A stretch of 64,000 bases of DNA from Streptomyces eurocidicus (GTDB lineage: Bacteria > Actinomycetota > Actinomycetes > Streptomycetales > Streptomycetaceae): assembly GCF_002891295.1 (NCBI RefSeq), contig NZ_LGUI01000002.1:1047458-1111457 (forward strand), given 5' to 3'. The notes beneath the pieces are model-generated. The model did no database searches and had not been told where the DNA came from. It saw only the letters and a program-made list of their open reading frames with translations. Of this stretch, positions 1 through 8,484 are shown piece after piece (position 1 is the first letter of the stretch; each line of letters starts with the position of its first letter). Made by a program: the position numbers and the translations under genes.

Positions 1-167
1 CGTAACCCGCTGACCAAGAGCTCCCAGGCGCCTGCCGGGCTGTCTGCCGGCCTTCGTCGCATGCGGCTCCCCCGGCCGGGGATGGAGGCGGCGCGGTTCT
101 CCATCTCCACCTGTCGTTCCACCCATGGGTCCAGGCGCGGAAGGCGCCGGATCAGCAGGCTTGAGGC

Positions 168-710
168 ATGACAACGACCGACTGGATCACCGACATCGCC
201 CTCGTCCTCGTCGTCTTCCGGCAGCTGCGGGAAGGGCGGCTCGACCTGAAGACCTTCCTCATCCCGCTCGGGATCGTGGCCTACGTGGCCCACACCTACC
301 TCGACACCGTCCCCACGGCGGGCAACGACCTCGTGCTGATCGGCGCGCTGACGGCCGTGGGCGCCGTGCTCGGCGTCGCGGGCGGCGTCTACACCCGCAT
401 CCGCGTCGCAGGTGAGCACCTGCTGATCAAGGCGGGCGCGGTCTCCGCGATCCTGTGGGTCGCCGGCATGGGCGCCCGCATGGGCTTCCAGGTGTGGGTC
501 CAGAACGGCGGCGCCGACGACGTCGCCCGGTTCAGCATCACGCACCACATCACCGGCGACCAGGCGTGGGTCGCGGCCTTCGTCCTGATGGCGCTCACCG
601 AGGTCGTCACGCGGCTCGCCACGATCTTCGTCCGTAGCCGGGTGGCCGCCCACCGGCAGTCTCCCGCCGCGGCGACGCGTCCCGCGCCCCTCCTCGACCG
701 TACGGCCTGA
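168..710 (+). CDS. Small integral membrane protein of unknown function
   Basis: This 180-residue protein has about five hydrophobic segments (near residues 8-20, 30-45, 55-75, 88-105 and 130-147), so it should sit in the cytoplasmic membrane. The C-terminal ~25 residues are Ala/Pro/Arg-rich and probably cytoplasmic. The ATG has a short GAGG five bases upstream. Its stop lies three bases before the start of the sensor kinase, so the two are likely co-transcribed, and it may be the membrane partner or accessory of that two-component system. I do not recognise a family with confidence. Confidence 0.75.
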   Translation: MTTTDWITDIALVLVVFRQLREGRLDLKTFLIPLGIVAYVAHTYLDTVPTAGNDLVLIGALTAVGAVLGVAGGVYTRIRVAGEHLLIKAGAVSAILWVAGMGARMGFQVWVQNGGADDVARFSITHHITGDQAWVAAFVLMALTEVVTRLATIFVRSRVAAHRQSPAAATRPAPLLDRTA

Positions 711-712
711 CC

Positions 713-1927
713 GTGGGCTATGGTCGCGCCGTGCCCGAAGCCCAGAGCGTCCCGGATCACGGGTCGGCCCCGCGACAGGGGGCCGGCCCCCGGCCGGTTC
801 CCGGTCAGGACCACCCATGGGTCCAGCGGGCCCTGACCGTCTTCGTCATCGTCGCGGCGCTCTGGACGGTCCGGCCGCTGGGCCTGAGCGGCCAAGGGCT
901 GGTGGTGGCCGTCCTGCTCCTGATCAACTCCGTCGCCCTGGCGGCACGGCACCTGCCGCAGGACTGGATTCCGCCGCGCCTCGCCCTGGTCTGGCTGACC
1001 CTGGGCATCGTGACGGCGGCGGCCCTGATCGGCGTCAGCAGCAGCGGGTCCGGCTACCTCTTCGCGTACTTCCTCGTCGGTCACATCGGCGTCCGCCTCG
1101 AACCCCGGCAGTCGCTCACCCTGGCCGCCCTGTGCGGTCTGCTGTGCGGCGGCGTCCTGTACTTCCGCCTGGGCCCCGGCCACAACCTGTTGCCGTGGGT
1201 GCTGGGCCTGACCACCGGTGGTCCCGTCCTGGTCGGCATCCTCAACCGCAGCCGTCAGCGGGCCTTCGCCGCGGCCCTCTCGGCGGCCGAGTCGGCGGAG
1301 CGGGCGGCGCGGGCCGAGGCCAGGACCGCCGTCCTGACCGAACGGAGCCGGATCGCCCGTGACGTCCACGACGTCCTGGCCCACTCCCTGGCGGGCATCA
1401 ACATGCAGCTGGAGCTGGCGGACGCGCTGATCGACACCGGCGACCTGGACCGGGTCCGCGAGGCGAACCAGAAGGCGCACAGCATGGTCAAGGAGAGCCT
1501 GAAGCAGGCGCAGTGGACTGTGCACGCGCTGCGCGAGGACGCGCTGCCGCTTGTCGAGACCCTCACCGCGATGCTGGAGACCTCCGGCCACCGCGACGCG
1601 CTCACCGTCGCCGGGACCGTCCGCGAGGTCCCGCCCCGCGTGACCCAGAACCTGCTGCGGATCGCCCAGGAGTCGCTGACCAACGCGGCCCGGCACGCGC
1701 CCGGCGGCGAGGTACAGGTGGAGCTGACGTTCGGCGCCGCGTCGACGACACTGAGGATCCGCAACGGTCCGGCGACCCGTACGGTGAGCACGGGCGCCGG
1801 CAGCGGGATGGGGTTGATCGGCATGCGCGAGCGGGTCGCCCTGCTGGCAGGGACGATCACCGCGGGCCCGGTCACCGAAGGACCGGACGCGGGCGGGTGG
1901 CAGGTGGAGGCAGGGATCCCGGGATGA
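713..1927 (+). CDS. Two-component sensor histidine kinase, NarL/DesK type
   Basis: This 404-residue membrane kinase has several hydrophobic segments in the first ~185 residues. A dimerisation and phospho-acceptor segment of the HisKA_3 type follows, with the H in RIARDVHDVLAHSL near residue 219. A HATPase domain follows, with an N-box like QESLTNAARHA and a glycine-rich GMGLIGMRER. That architecture autophosphorylates a histidine and passes the phosphate to a NarL-type regulator, here encoded by the next gene through an ATGA overlap. I used the GTG at 713; an in-frame GTG at 731 is also possible. The signal sensed cannot be read from the sequence. Confidence 0.9.
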   Translation: MGYGRAVPEAQSVPDHGSAPRQGAGPRPVPGQDHPWVQRALTVFVIVAALWTVRPLGLSGQGLVVAVLLLINSVALAARHLPQDWIPPRLALVWLTLGIVTAAALIGVSSSGSGYLFAYFLVGHIGVRLEPRQSLTLAALCGLLCGGVLYFRLGPGHNLLPWVLGLTTGGPVLVGILNRSRQRAFAAALSAAESAERAARAEARTAVLTERSRIARDVHDVLAHSLAGINMQLELADALIDTGDLDRVREANQKAHSMVKESLKQAQWTVHALREDALPLVETLTAMLETSGHRDALTVAGTVREVPPRVTQNLLRIAQESLTNAARHAPGGEVQVELTFGAASTTLRIRNGPATRTVSTGAGSGMGLIGMRERVALLAGTITAGPVTEGPDAGGWQVEAGIPG

Positions 1928-2589
1928 GCGAACCCACGCAGGACGTACGGCGGTTGAAGGTGGTCGTGGCCGACGACCAGGCGGCGGTGCGCGAGCCGCT
2001 GGCCGCGGTCCTCGGCCTGTCCGAGGACATCGAGGTCGTCGCGGCGGCGGCCGACGGTACCGAGGTGCTCGCGGCGGTGGCGTCGGGGTCCGTGGACGTG
2101 GTCCTGATGGACCTGCGCATGCCCGTGATGGACGGCACCGAGGCGACCCGGCGGCTGACGGAGGAGTACCCGGAGGTGGCGGTGGTCGTGCTGACCACCT
2201 TCGCCGACGACGACTCGATCCTGGCCGCGCTGAGCGCCGGGGCGCGGGGCTACCTGACCAAGAACGCGGGGCGCCAGGACATCGCCCGCGCGATCCGCGC
2301 CGCCGCCGCGGGCCAGTCCGTCCTCGACCGCGAGGTACAGGACCGGCTCCTCGCCACCATCCGTACGAAGCCCCCGGCGCCCGCGCGGCCGCTGCCCGGG
2401 GACCTCACGCCCCGCGAGCGTGAGGTGCTCACCCTGATCGGCCGGGGCCTGCCGAACCGGGCGATCGCCCAGAAGCTGTTCATCAGCGAGGCCACGGTCA
2501 AGACGCACATCAACAACCTGTTCGCCAAGGCGGACATCAAGGACCGCGCCGACGCCGTCCGCCGGGCCATCGCGGCGGGCCTCGCCTGA
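1924..2589 (+). CDS. Two-component response regulator, NarL/LuxR family
   Basis: This 221-residue protein has a receiver domain in residues ~13-130, with the acidic pair in VVADDQ and the phospho-acceptor Asp in VLMDLRMPVMDG. A C-terminal LuxR helix-turn-helix follows at ~155-215 (LTPREREVLTLIGRG, then NRAIAQKLFISEATVKTHI). It is the DNA-binding partner of the upstream kinase. Its ATG overlaps the kinase stop (ATGA), which supports translational coupling and fixes the start. Targets are unknown; the operon with the membrane protein is the obvious candidate. Confidence 0.93.
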   Translation: MSEPTQDVRRLKVVVADDQAAVREPLAAVLGLSEDIEVVAAAADGTEVLAAVASGSVDVVLMDLRMPVMDGTEATRRLTEEYPEVAVVVLTTFADDDSILAALSAGARGYLTKNAGRQDIARAIRAAAAGQSVLDREVQDRLLATIRTKPPAPARPLPGDLTPREREVLTLIGRGLPNRAIAQKLFISEATVKTHINNLFAKADIKDRADAVRRAIAAGLA

Positions 2590-2970
2590 GCCCACCCGCC
2601 CGGTGCTGTGGGGCCGGTCGGAGGGCGCCCCGGGATGTGCTCCGCCACCTGCGGGACGGGGCCGACATCGCCCCGAGCCCGCCAGGAGCGCCGCCTCCGG
2701 TTTCGGTCCGGACTCCGGCCGGTGTGCCCGAATCGTCGGGCCTGGGCGACGAGGCGCCTCCGGAACGCGAAACGGCTCGTTCCGCCGAGCGGGGAATCCT
2801 GCCCGGACAACTCAGGTGAGCCACCTGATGTCGTGAATGGGTAACTACTCCGGATCATGGCTAGATTGCGGGGCTGTGCTCCTCTTGGCCGGCTTCTACG
2901 CTGGTTCGGTCACTCGGTGAACTTGTCCGGCCGGTCGCTGGAGCCCGGCCGGCATAAGAAAGGGGGAGGC
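2590..2970. other. Intergenic region, no gene recognised
   Basis: About 380 bases between the response regulator and the next small gene. Open frames exist on both strands but their translations are arginine- and proline-rich shadows without recognisable motifs. A less GC-rich stretch near 2830-2880 may hold the promoter of the following gene. Confidence 0.4.
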
Positions 2971-3306
2971 GTGACAACGCAGGACTTCACGCATGACATC
3001 GACACCATCCTGTGTGTCGGCAACGGCTATTGGATCTTCAAGGGTGACAAGTGCCTGAAGACCAACATGGCCGGCGACAAGTTAATGGTCGACGAAATCG
3101 ACATCACCGCCAGTGGCGCATGGCCGGCCCTGGCGGGCACGCGGTTCGCGCGGGACCTGGACGGCATCGCGTTCTCCAACGAGTCGGGTTACTACTGGTT
3201 CCTCAAAGCCGGCTCGTGTATAGCCACCAGCGGCGACGGCAACCAGATCGTCAGCTCCGAGCGAAAGATCGCGGGCGGGGGTGGATGGCCGGCTCTCGAC
3301 CGGTAA
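2971..3306 (+). CDS. Small protein made of two tandem WxFK...GGWPAL-type repeats
   Basis: The protein is 111 residues from the GTG at 2971, which has a strong GGGGGAGG site upstream; the frame stays open further 5' but without such a site. Two internal copies are visible: residues ~20-57 (GYWIFKGDKCLK ... GAWPAL) and ~75-110 (YYWFLKAGSCIA ... GGWPAL). Each has an aromatic-x-[FL]-K core, one cysteine and a terminal W-P-A-L. The spacing resembles hemopexin-like or propeller blades, but two blades alone would not close a propeller, so it may oligomerise. There is no signal peptide. Function unknown. Confidence 0.65.
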   Translation: MTTQDFTHDIDTILCVGNGYWIFKGDKCLKTNMAGDKLMVDEIDITASGAWPALAGTRFARDLDGIAFSNESGYYWFLKAGSCIATSGDGNQIVSSERKIAGGGGWPALDR

Positions 3307-3324
3307 CCACGGGTTCACGTCGAG

Positions 3325-3358
3325 GGTCCTCCTTCAGGTTCGCCCCTGAAGGAGGACC
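3325..3358 (+). terminator. Strong hairpin terminator
   Basis: A perfect 14-bp stem (GGTCCTCCTTCAGG paired with CCTGAAGGAGGACC) with a 6-nt loop lies 19 bases after the stop of the two-repeat protein. There is no long U-tract, as is common in Streptomyces. Confidence 0.8.
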
Positions 3359-3436
3359 TCGGCTTCCGCGGCGGACCGGAACGTGTCCGCGTTCCGACGG
3401 GCCGCCTCTCCCGTCGCCGTGAGGCGCGGGGCACGG

Positions 3437-4038
3437 TTACCCGCCCTTCGGCAGCCGGGTCAACTCGTCGTCCATGTCGACCTCGCCGGTGCCGACGACG
3501 ATCTCGATCCACGGACCGGGAGGCGGCGCGCCGGGGGTGAGCCGTCGGCGGGGATGACACCGCTTCGCACGAGGGCCTCGCCCGTGTCGGCGAACTCCCA
3601 ACTGGTCGCGTACGTTCCGCCCTCGGAAGACCATTCGGTTCGGACGACAGGGCGACTCAACAGGCTCTCGAACCAGTCGGCGCACCGCTCCGCGAGTTCC
3701 TCGACCGGACCGGAGGCATGGAAGAAGCCGAGCCCGGGCGACTCGTGGAGGTTGTGGAGCTGGTCGCAGACCTTCCCCGCCCGCACATGGGTGCCGTAGA
3801 AGTGCACGGCCCACTCGCCGAGCACCAGTGGCCGCTCGCTGTCGATGAGGGTGACATCGACGAGGAGCGACGAGTCGTCCTCGGGCCGTCCGACCTGGCT
3901 GGGAGCCGACGGCACCCGCCAGGCGGCGGCCCGGGAGCGAAGGGCCGCGAGGAAGGCGAGTTCCGCCTCGTCGAAGTCCCAGGGCTCCTCGTCGTACTCT
4001 GCCGGATCCTCGACCACGAACCAGCTGTCCACGTCCAT
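3437..4038 (-). pseudogene. Hypothetical acidic protein, C-terminus frameshifted
   Basis: From the ATG at 4036-4038 the frame encodes an acidic protein (DVDSWFVVEDPAEYDEEPWDFDE...) with no recognised domain. Near 3530, in a GGGGG run, the reading frame appears to shift. The open frame continues as an Arg/Ser-rich tail ending at 3460, while the neighbouring frame gives a far more natural ending (PPPGPWIEIVVGTGEVDMDD) that stops at 3437. I therefore read it as one ~200-residue protein interrupted by a one-base indel. Small acidic orphans like this are often immunity-like proteins, but nothing here proves that. Confidence 0.55.
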
Positions 4039-4108
4039 GGGGAAATCCTAAAGGCTGACAACAAGTCAGTTATGCGACTGGTCGGCCCCGGCGCTGACGG
4101 AGCGTGTC

Positions 4109-5654
4109 ATGTCCCGTTCGGCCCGCTCCGGTGACGTGGTCCGGCGTGCGCAGTACCTTGCCCTGTTCGCCCGGGGGATGTCCACGGCGCCGGGACTCGC
4201 CGCGCAGGCCGCCGAGTTCGCCGTGACGTCGGCCCGGCTGGCGGCGGACATCGACGACCCCGACGATGTGGACTGGCTCTACCCCCACGTCGCCGCGGGC
4301 CTGGAGGCGACCGGGCACCACCAGCAGGCGATCGACTTGGTCAGCCGTTTCCTGAACGATCCGGAGGACGGCCTGGTCGAGATCGGCATCGCGGCCGCGG
4401 AAGCCGTTGATCTCGACCGGGCCCTGAAGCCGGCCGAGCGGCTCACGGAACCCATCTACCGGGCGCGCGTCCTCAACGCCGCCGGCAGGATGACGGCGGG
4501 GTCCCGTGACCCGGCGCGGACGCTGGCCCTGGCCCGGCAAGCCCAGGACGCCACCGACGAGGTGCCCTACCTCCACTGGCGAGTGACGCTGTCGGTCGGC
4601 ACCGCCGACTTCCTACTGCGGGCGGGCCAGGAGGAACGGGCCCACGCCGTGGTCAAGCGGGCGACGAACATGGCGCGGAGGGGGGCGAGGGCCCGGGGTG
4701 AGCACCCTCGTCAAGCTGGCCGTCGCGGCTGGCCGGTCCGGGCAGCGGGGCGAAGCGGCTCGCCTCATCCACCGCGCCGAGCAGGCCGCTGACGCGTCCG
4801 CCGGTTACGCACGTGTCCTCGAGCTCGCGGAGGTGGCCGAGGGCCTGCACCACACGGGTCGCCCCGCAGAGGGGGACGAACTCCTGCGCCGCGTACTCCA
4901 CGAGAGCCGGACCCTGGCAGATCCTGGGGAGCGCTCAGAAGGCTTGGAACGGGTGGCCGAGGTATTCGGCCGCATCGGGAAACCGGACGGAGCGGCAGAG
5001 TCGGCTCGGGAGATCCCGGACCTGGCAGGCACCGCCGACAGCCCTTCCCGCCGGCGCTGGGACACGTACGCCGCCGCCGGTGCGCTCCTCGCGGCGGGCG
5101 ATATCGACGTGGCGCTCGGGCTGGAGGACGGCCTGCCGGAGGACGAGGCCGACGAGTTCCTCACCAGTGTCGTGAAAAAGCTCGTGGACGCCGGTGATCT
5201 GGCCGCAGCAGAGCTGATCATCAACAGGCAAGAAGAAGACGAGCGCGCCCTCGGCTATCTCGCGGCGGGTGCCGCGACCACGGGGGACGTCGCCCGTGTC
5301 GCCGCGCTGCTGGAGGAGATCAGCACCCCTGTACGGCGCGAGGCGGCCACGCCGGCCGTCGTCAAGGCGCTCTGCCGGGTGGGTGCCCGCACGGCGGCCC
5401 GCGCCCTGGCCGATACCCTCACCATGCCCGAGCACCGCGTCAAGGCGCTCGCAGCGATCGCCCAGCCGCTCGGCCCCTGCCCGCAAGGGCGCCTCGTGCT
5501 GGTCGAGGCGCTGCGTTGGGGCCCGTGGGAGCAGGTGCCTGAGGAGATCGCCGGTGTGGTGCCGGAGCACATGTCCCTCCTGGCGGGCCTCGTGCCGGCG
5601 GAAGGCTATGGTCCGCGTTCAAAGATCATCAGGCCGTGGATCACGGTGGGGTGA
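4109..5654 (+). pseudogene. Helical-repeat (TPR-like) protein, split by a frameshift
   Basis: Two frames together read as one ~515-residue protein of repeated helical pairs (for example HHQQAIDLVSRFL, PARTLALARQAQDA, GEAARLIHRAEQAAD and GDVARVAALLEEI). The spacing of ~33-38 residues suggests TPR or related alpha-solenoid repeats, usually protein-interaction scaffolds. The first frame runs 4109 to about 4685 and the second from about 4686 to 5654. The switch falls at a run of six G at 4680-4685, so one inserted G explains it. It could be a genuine pseudogene or a sequencing error. No enzymatic domain is visible. Confidence 0.6.
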
Positions 5655-5676
5655 TTCGCCGTCATGAACTTATCGA

Positions 5677-5870
5677 CTGGCTCCGCGGGACCTGGCGATG
5701 CGAGCGCGGATGGTCGAGCTGAGCTGGGCAGGGGAGACCACGTCGACGATCGCCTGGGAGCCGCGCTGTGGTGGGAAGACCGTGCGGCGCCGGCTGCACC
5801 GCTTCAACCAGTCCGGGCCGGAGGGGCTGGAGGACCTCGGTGGCCAGGGGCGCGAATCCGGGCTCACCAC
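5677..5870 (+). pseudogene. Remnant of IS630-type transposase N-terminus
   Basis: About 65 residues (RARMVELSWAGETTSTIA, then CGGKTVRRRLHRFNQSG, then GLEDLGGQGR) match the helix-turn-helix beginning of IS630-family transposases as I know them. No catalytic DDE domain follows and the similarity stops close to the end of the convergent regulator gene. It is a short insertion-sequence scar. Confidence 0.6.
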
Positions 5871-5886
5871 CTGCCTGACGTCCCGC

Positions 5887-6747
5887 TCAAGGAGCGGGGA
5901 AGAAACCTGCGGGGTCGCGGTCCCCGACTGCGTCAAGGGGCGCGTTCTCCGGCGAGGGGTGTCCTTCCGGATGGAAGAGCCACATGTGAAGGCGTACGCC
6001 GGGGGAGTCTTGTAATTCGCTGATAAGGGCGGTAATTCTACCCGTGCCACGTACTGAGTGGCGGACCGGCATTCTCTTGGCCATGGGGGTGGCGTAGCGG
6101 GTGATGTCATTTTCGTAAATTCTGTTAAGAAATGGGTCCGCTTGGCAGAGCTCTCCCATCGCGGCGAGCGTGTGATTCTTCTTGTTCAGGGCCAACGTCA
6201 TGCGTAGACCCCCGACCAGGAACGGCGCCCATTGGTCTTCCCAGTCGATGAGTACCTTCTGCCTGGCCTCATCGTTGAAGAGCATCCAGTGCGGAGTGTT
6301 GTGCGGCACCTGCTTCCGCGGGAACAGTTCCGAGTACGCCGAGTTATAGGCAAGGACGTTGAAGGCCACGTCTGTGATGCATGCCATCAGGGGCAATATT
6401 TCGAGAAGCTGGCTCCAATCGCCGGGTACGGAGGCTGAGCGGATCCCCATGGGTGGCTCGGGTGGCTGCCCGCCTCGCGCCAACGCGTAGAAGACCAACC
6501 ATTCCCGTGCGCTTAGCCCAAGAATTTCTGAGACGTCTCTGAGGTATTCGTGTGACGGGTTTTCCAGGACTCCGCGCTCCAGCTTCCCGTATGTCCCGGC
6601 GGATCGCATCAGGAGTTGATCCATATGATCCTGGGAAAGGCCGGGGGTCTTCCTGCCTCGAGGATCCCTCCTTTTGAATCCCAGGCTCTCTGGATTGATC
6701 GCTTCGCGCCGGGAGATCAGAAGCTGACGTAGGGCCTCGGCATCCAC
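5887..6747 (-). CDS. XRE-family regulator with MmyB-like sensor domain
   Basis: This 286-residue protein has an N-terminal helix-turn-helix (residues ~30-85; GLSQDHMDQLLMRSAGTYGKLERG). It is followed by the domain typical of MmyB-like Streptomyces regulators (LLEILPLMACITDVAFNVLAYN and the downstream W-rich part). That domain is thought to bind a small ligand. I use the GTG at 6745-6747, ten bases after an AAGGAGGAG site. It is divergent from a small secreted protein, and a perfect inverted repeat lies just upstream of its ribosome binding site. Base composition is lower in GC than its neighbours, which suggests transfer. Confidence 0.88.
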   Translation of the reverse strand: MDAEALRQLLISRREAINPESLGFKRRDPRGRKTPGLSQDHMDQLLMRSAGTYGKLERGVLENPSHEYLRDVSEILGLSAREWLVFYALARGGQPPEPPMGIRSASVPGDWSQLLEILPLMACITDVAFNVLAYNSAYSELFPRKQVPHNTPHWMLFNDEARQKVLIDWEDQWAPFLVGGLRMTLALNKKNHTLAAMGELCQADPFLNRIYENDITRYATPMAKRMPVRHSVRGTGRITALISELQDSPGVRLHMWLFHPEGHPSPENAPLDAVGDRDPAGFFPAP

Positions 6748-6774
6748 TGATCCGGCACTCCTCCTTTAGTGGCG

Positions 6775-6809
6775 GACTTTTTCAGGTTCTGGAATTACCT
6801 GAAAAAGTC
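6775..6809. promoter_or_regulatory. 13-bp perfect inverted repeat, likely operator of the XRE regulator
   Basis: GACTTTTTCAGGT and ACCTGAAAAAGTC are exact inverted copies separated by nine bases. The repeat is 28 bases from the regulator start and in the region shared with the divergent secreted-protein gene. It is AT-rich in a GC-rich genome. Autoregulation by the XRE protein is an inference. Confidence 0.6.
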
Positions 6810-7050
6810 TAACCCTGGAAAAGCGTCGAAGGGTAGACCAGGATCAGGCAACGAAGGCACCGTCGAGGCACGGGAGCGGCGGGCGGCGAGAGGTCGCGAC
6901 AGGCGCGAGGCAGCTGCCCTGACACTCCCAAGCCGCCCGCCGGCAGCCTCCCGGGCAGCCCGCGTACGACTGCTCCGATTCGGTCAAGTCCGTCGCGAAC
7001 CTCTGGCCCGCGATGAACACCTAGGCGTCAAGAAAGGGATGGGAGACCCG

Positions 7051-7461
7051 ATGCTGAAGAACTCCAGGATCTTCTCAGCGGTGAGCGGACTGGTGTTGGT
7101 GGTCGGAAGCCTGGTGGGAAGCGCCTCCGTCGCCGGCGCCGTCGGCGCGAGTCCGCAGGGGTCGGAACAGATCAAGTCCTGCTTCGACCATTTTCACACC
7201 TACTACAAGGAAAGCGGCGCGTACTTCACGGGGCTCGGAACGACCACGAGCAATTGCGCAAACATAAACATCTGGCCTAAGACAACCCGTGATGTCAGGG
7301 TCTGCTTCTACCCGAAAAGCGGGAGCAATTTCTGCCAGGATCAGTACACGACCGCCAGAGCGAACGAGTGGACCTCGATCGCATTCGACGTCCTGGACGG
7401 AAGCGACTTCAGCTTCCAGTTCAGGTCCGCCGCCCAATCCGATGGATGGTGGGCTGCGTGA
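7051..7461 (+). CDS. Small secreted protein with four cysteines
   Basis: This 136-residue protein has a clear Sec signal peptide (KNSR, hydrophobic segment to about residue 28, then A-G-A). The mature part is ~108 residues with four cysteines (KSCFDHF, SNCANIN, RVCFYPK, NFCQDQY), which suggests two disulfides. I chose the ATG at 7051, which has GGGAGA five bases upstream; an in-frame ATG at 7039 lacks good spacing. It is divergent from the MmyB-type regulator and followed by a terminator. Function unknown; an extracellular effector or coat-like protein is possible. Confidence 0.75.
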   Translation: MLKNSRIFSAVSGLVLVVGSLVGSASVAGAVGASPQGSEQIKSCFDHFHTYYKESGAYFTGLGTTTSNCANINIWPKTTRDVRVCFYPKSGSNFCQDQYTTARANEWTSIAFDVLDGSDFSFQFRSAAQSDGWWAA

Positions 7462-7523
7462 TGCCCACCCGCTGCGCGTCTGACGGTCAGAGCCCCTGAG
7501 GTTACGCGCAAACGGACGAATTC

Positions 7524-7546
7524 GGCCCGCGCGATCCGCGCGGGCC
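7524..7546 (+). terminator. Rho-independent-like terminator
   Basis: A 10-bp GC stem (GGCCCGCGCG/CGCGCGGGCC) with a 3-base loop is followed by a pyrimidine-rich TCCTTCTTCTAT, 62 bases after the secreted-protein stop. Confidence 0.8.
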
Positions 7547-7983
7547 TCCTTCTTCTATCTTCGCCGCCGCCATTTTCACGAGGCGTCGGGCCGGTGCGTT
7601 CGCGTGCGAGCCTTGGTGAGGGGCTGACGGGGGTGGAGGAGAGGCCGGGGCTCTCGGCTCGTCAGAACGGGCTGAAGGAGTCTCGGTGTTCGCGGATACC
7701 CCCGTGCCGCGCCCTCTGGCCGGAGACTCCGTCTGGATTTCTGTCCCGGAGTCGCGCCGCCGGCGCCTCGTTAGCCGTCCGCCGCCTACAACGGGCCGAC
7801 CTACCGTCCCCCTGCCCGGCGGGGTGCGTTGCCCTGATTCCGGGGGACGGACCCGTGGGTTCGCGGTCAACTCACGGGGTGGCTTCGGCGGCTTGCGCAC
7901 AGGCGCGCCCGCCAAGTCGGCCTCAACCGACGATCCTCAAACCATCTGCGACGGCAAAGGAGCCAACGTGGCAGGATCGGGAG
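7547..7983. other. Intergenic region, no gene recognised
   Basis: Open frames on both strands give low-complexity translations without motifs. This is the 3' flank of the HxlR gene. Confidence 0.4.
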
Positions 7984-8409
7984 TCATGGACCGGGTACGG
8001 GCGGCTCCGCGGCCAGGCCCCGGTCGTAGTCCATGCGGGCGGTCTGGACTTCCTCGATATGGCACTCGGCCCACGCCTTGATCGAGGCCATCACCGGCAG
8101 CAGGCTGTGGCCGAGCGGGGTGAGCCGATAGTCCACCCGGACCGGCACCGACGGGGTCACCGTGCGGGTGAGCAGGCCGTCGCGTTCCAGGGTGCGCAGC
8201 GTCTGGGTGAGCATCTTCTGGCTGACCCCGGCGATGATCCGGTTCAGGTCGCGATACCGCAACGGCCCGTCGGCCAGTGCGTTCAGCACCAGGCTCACCC
8301 ACTTGTCGCTGATCCGGTCCAGCAGCTGCCGGGCCGGGCAGGTGGCGAGGTAAGCGTCGTAGGCGGCGCGCACGTCGGCGCGGTGCTGGGCGGCGGTGCG
8401 GGTGGCCAT
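7984..8409 (-). CDS. HxlR-family transcriptional regulator
   Basis: This 141-residue winged-helix protein has the HxlR signature: a Cys near the start (YLATCPARQLLDRISDKW) and GPLRYRDLNRIIAGVSQKMLTQTLRTLERDGLLTR, ending with an LTPLGHSLLP wing. Family members sense redox or electrophile stress and repress a neighbouring oxidoreductase. It is divergent from a quinone oxidoreductase, which fits. I start at the ATG at 8407-8409; the frame extends to 8433, but that would overlap the operator palindrome. Confidence 0.9.
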   Translation of the reverse strand: MATRTAAQHRADVRAAYDAYLATCPARQLLDRISDKWVSLVLNALADGPLRYRDLNRIIAGVSQKMLTQTLRTLERDGLLTRTVTPSVPVRVDYRLTPLGHSLLPVMASIKAWAECHIEEVQTARMDYDRGLAAEPPVPGP

Positions 8410-8425
8410 GGCACTCCCAGGTCGG

Positions 8426-8447
8426 GTACGCACTCCGAAGTGCGTAC
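8426..8447. promoter_or_regulatory. Perfect 9-bp inverted repeat, probable HxlR operator
   Basis: GTACGCACT-CCGA-AGTGCGTAC sits between the HxlR gene and the divergent oxidoreductase. HxlR-type regulators commonly bind GTAC-bearing palindromes, so one site probably controls both promoters. Confidence 0.7.
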
Positions 8448-8484
8448 TTCCTGATGGAGAGTAACTCCCTTTAGGTTCGTGGAC

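Noticed and set aside
389..2595. Minus-strand frames of ~440 codons opposite the two-component genes
   Set aside because: They are exact shadows of the kinase and regulator, whose motifs and start/stop overlaps are unmistakable.
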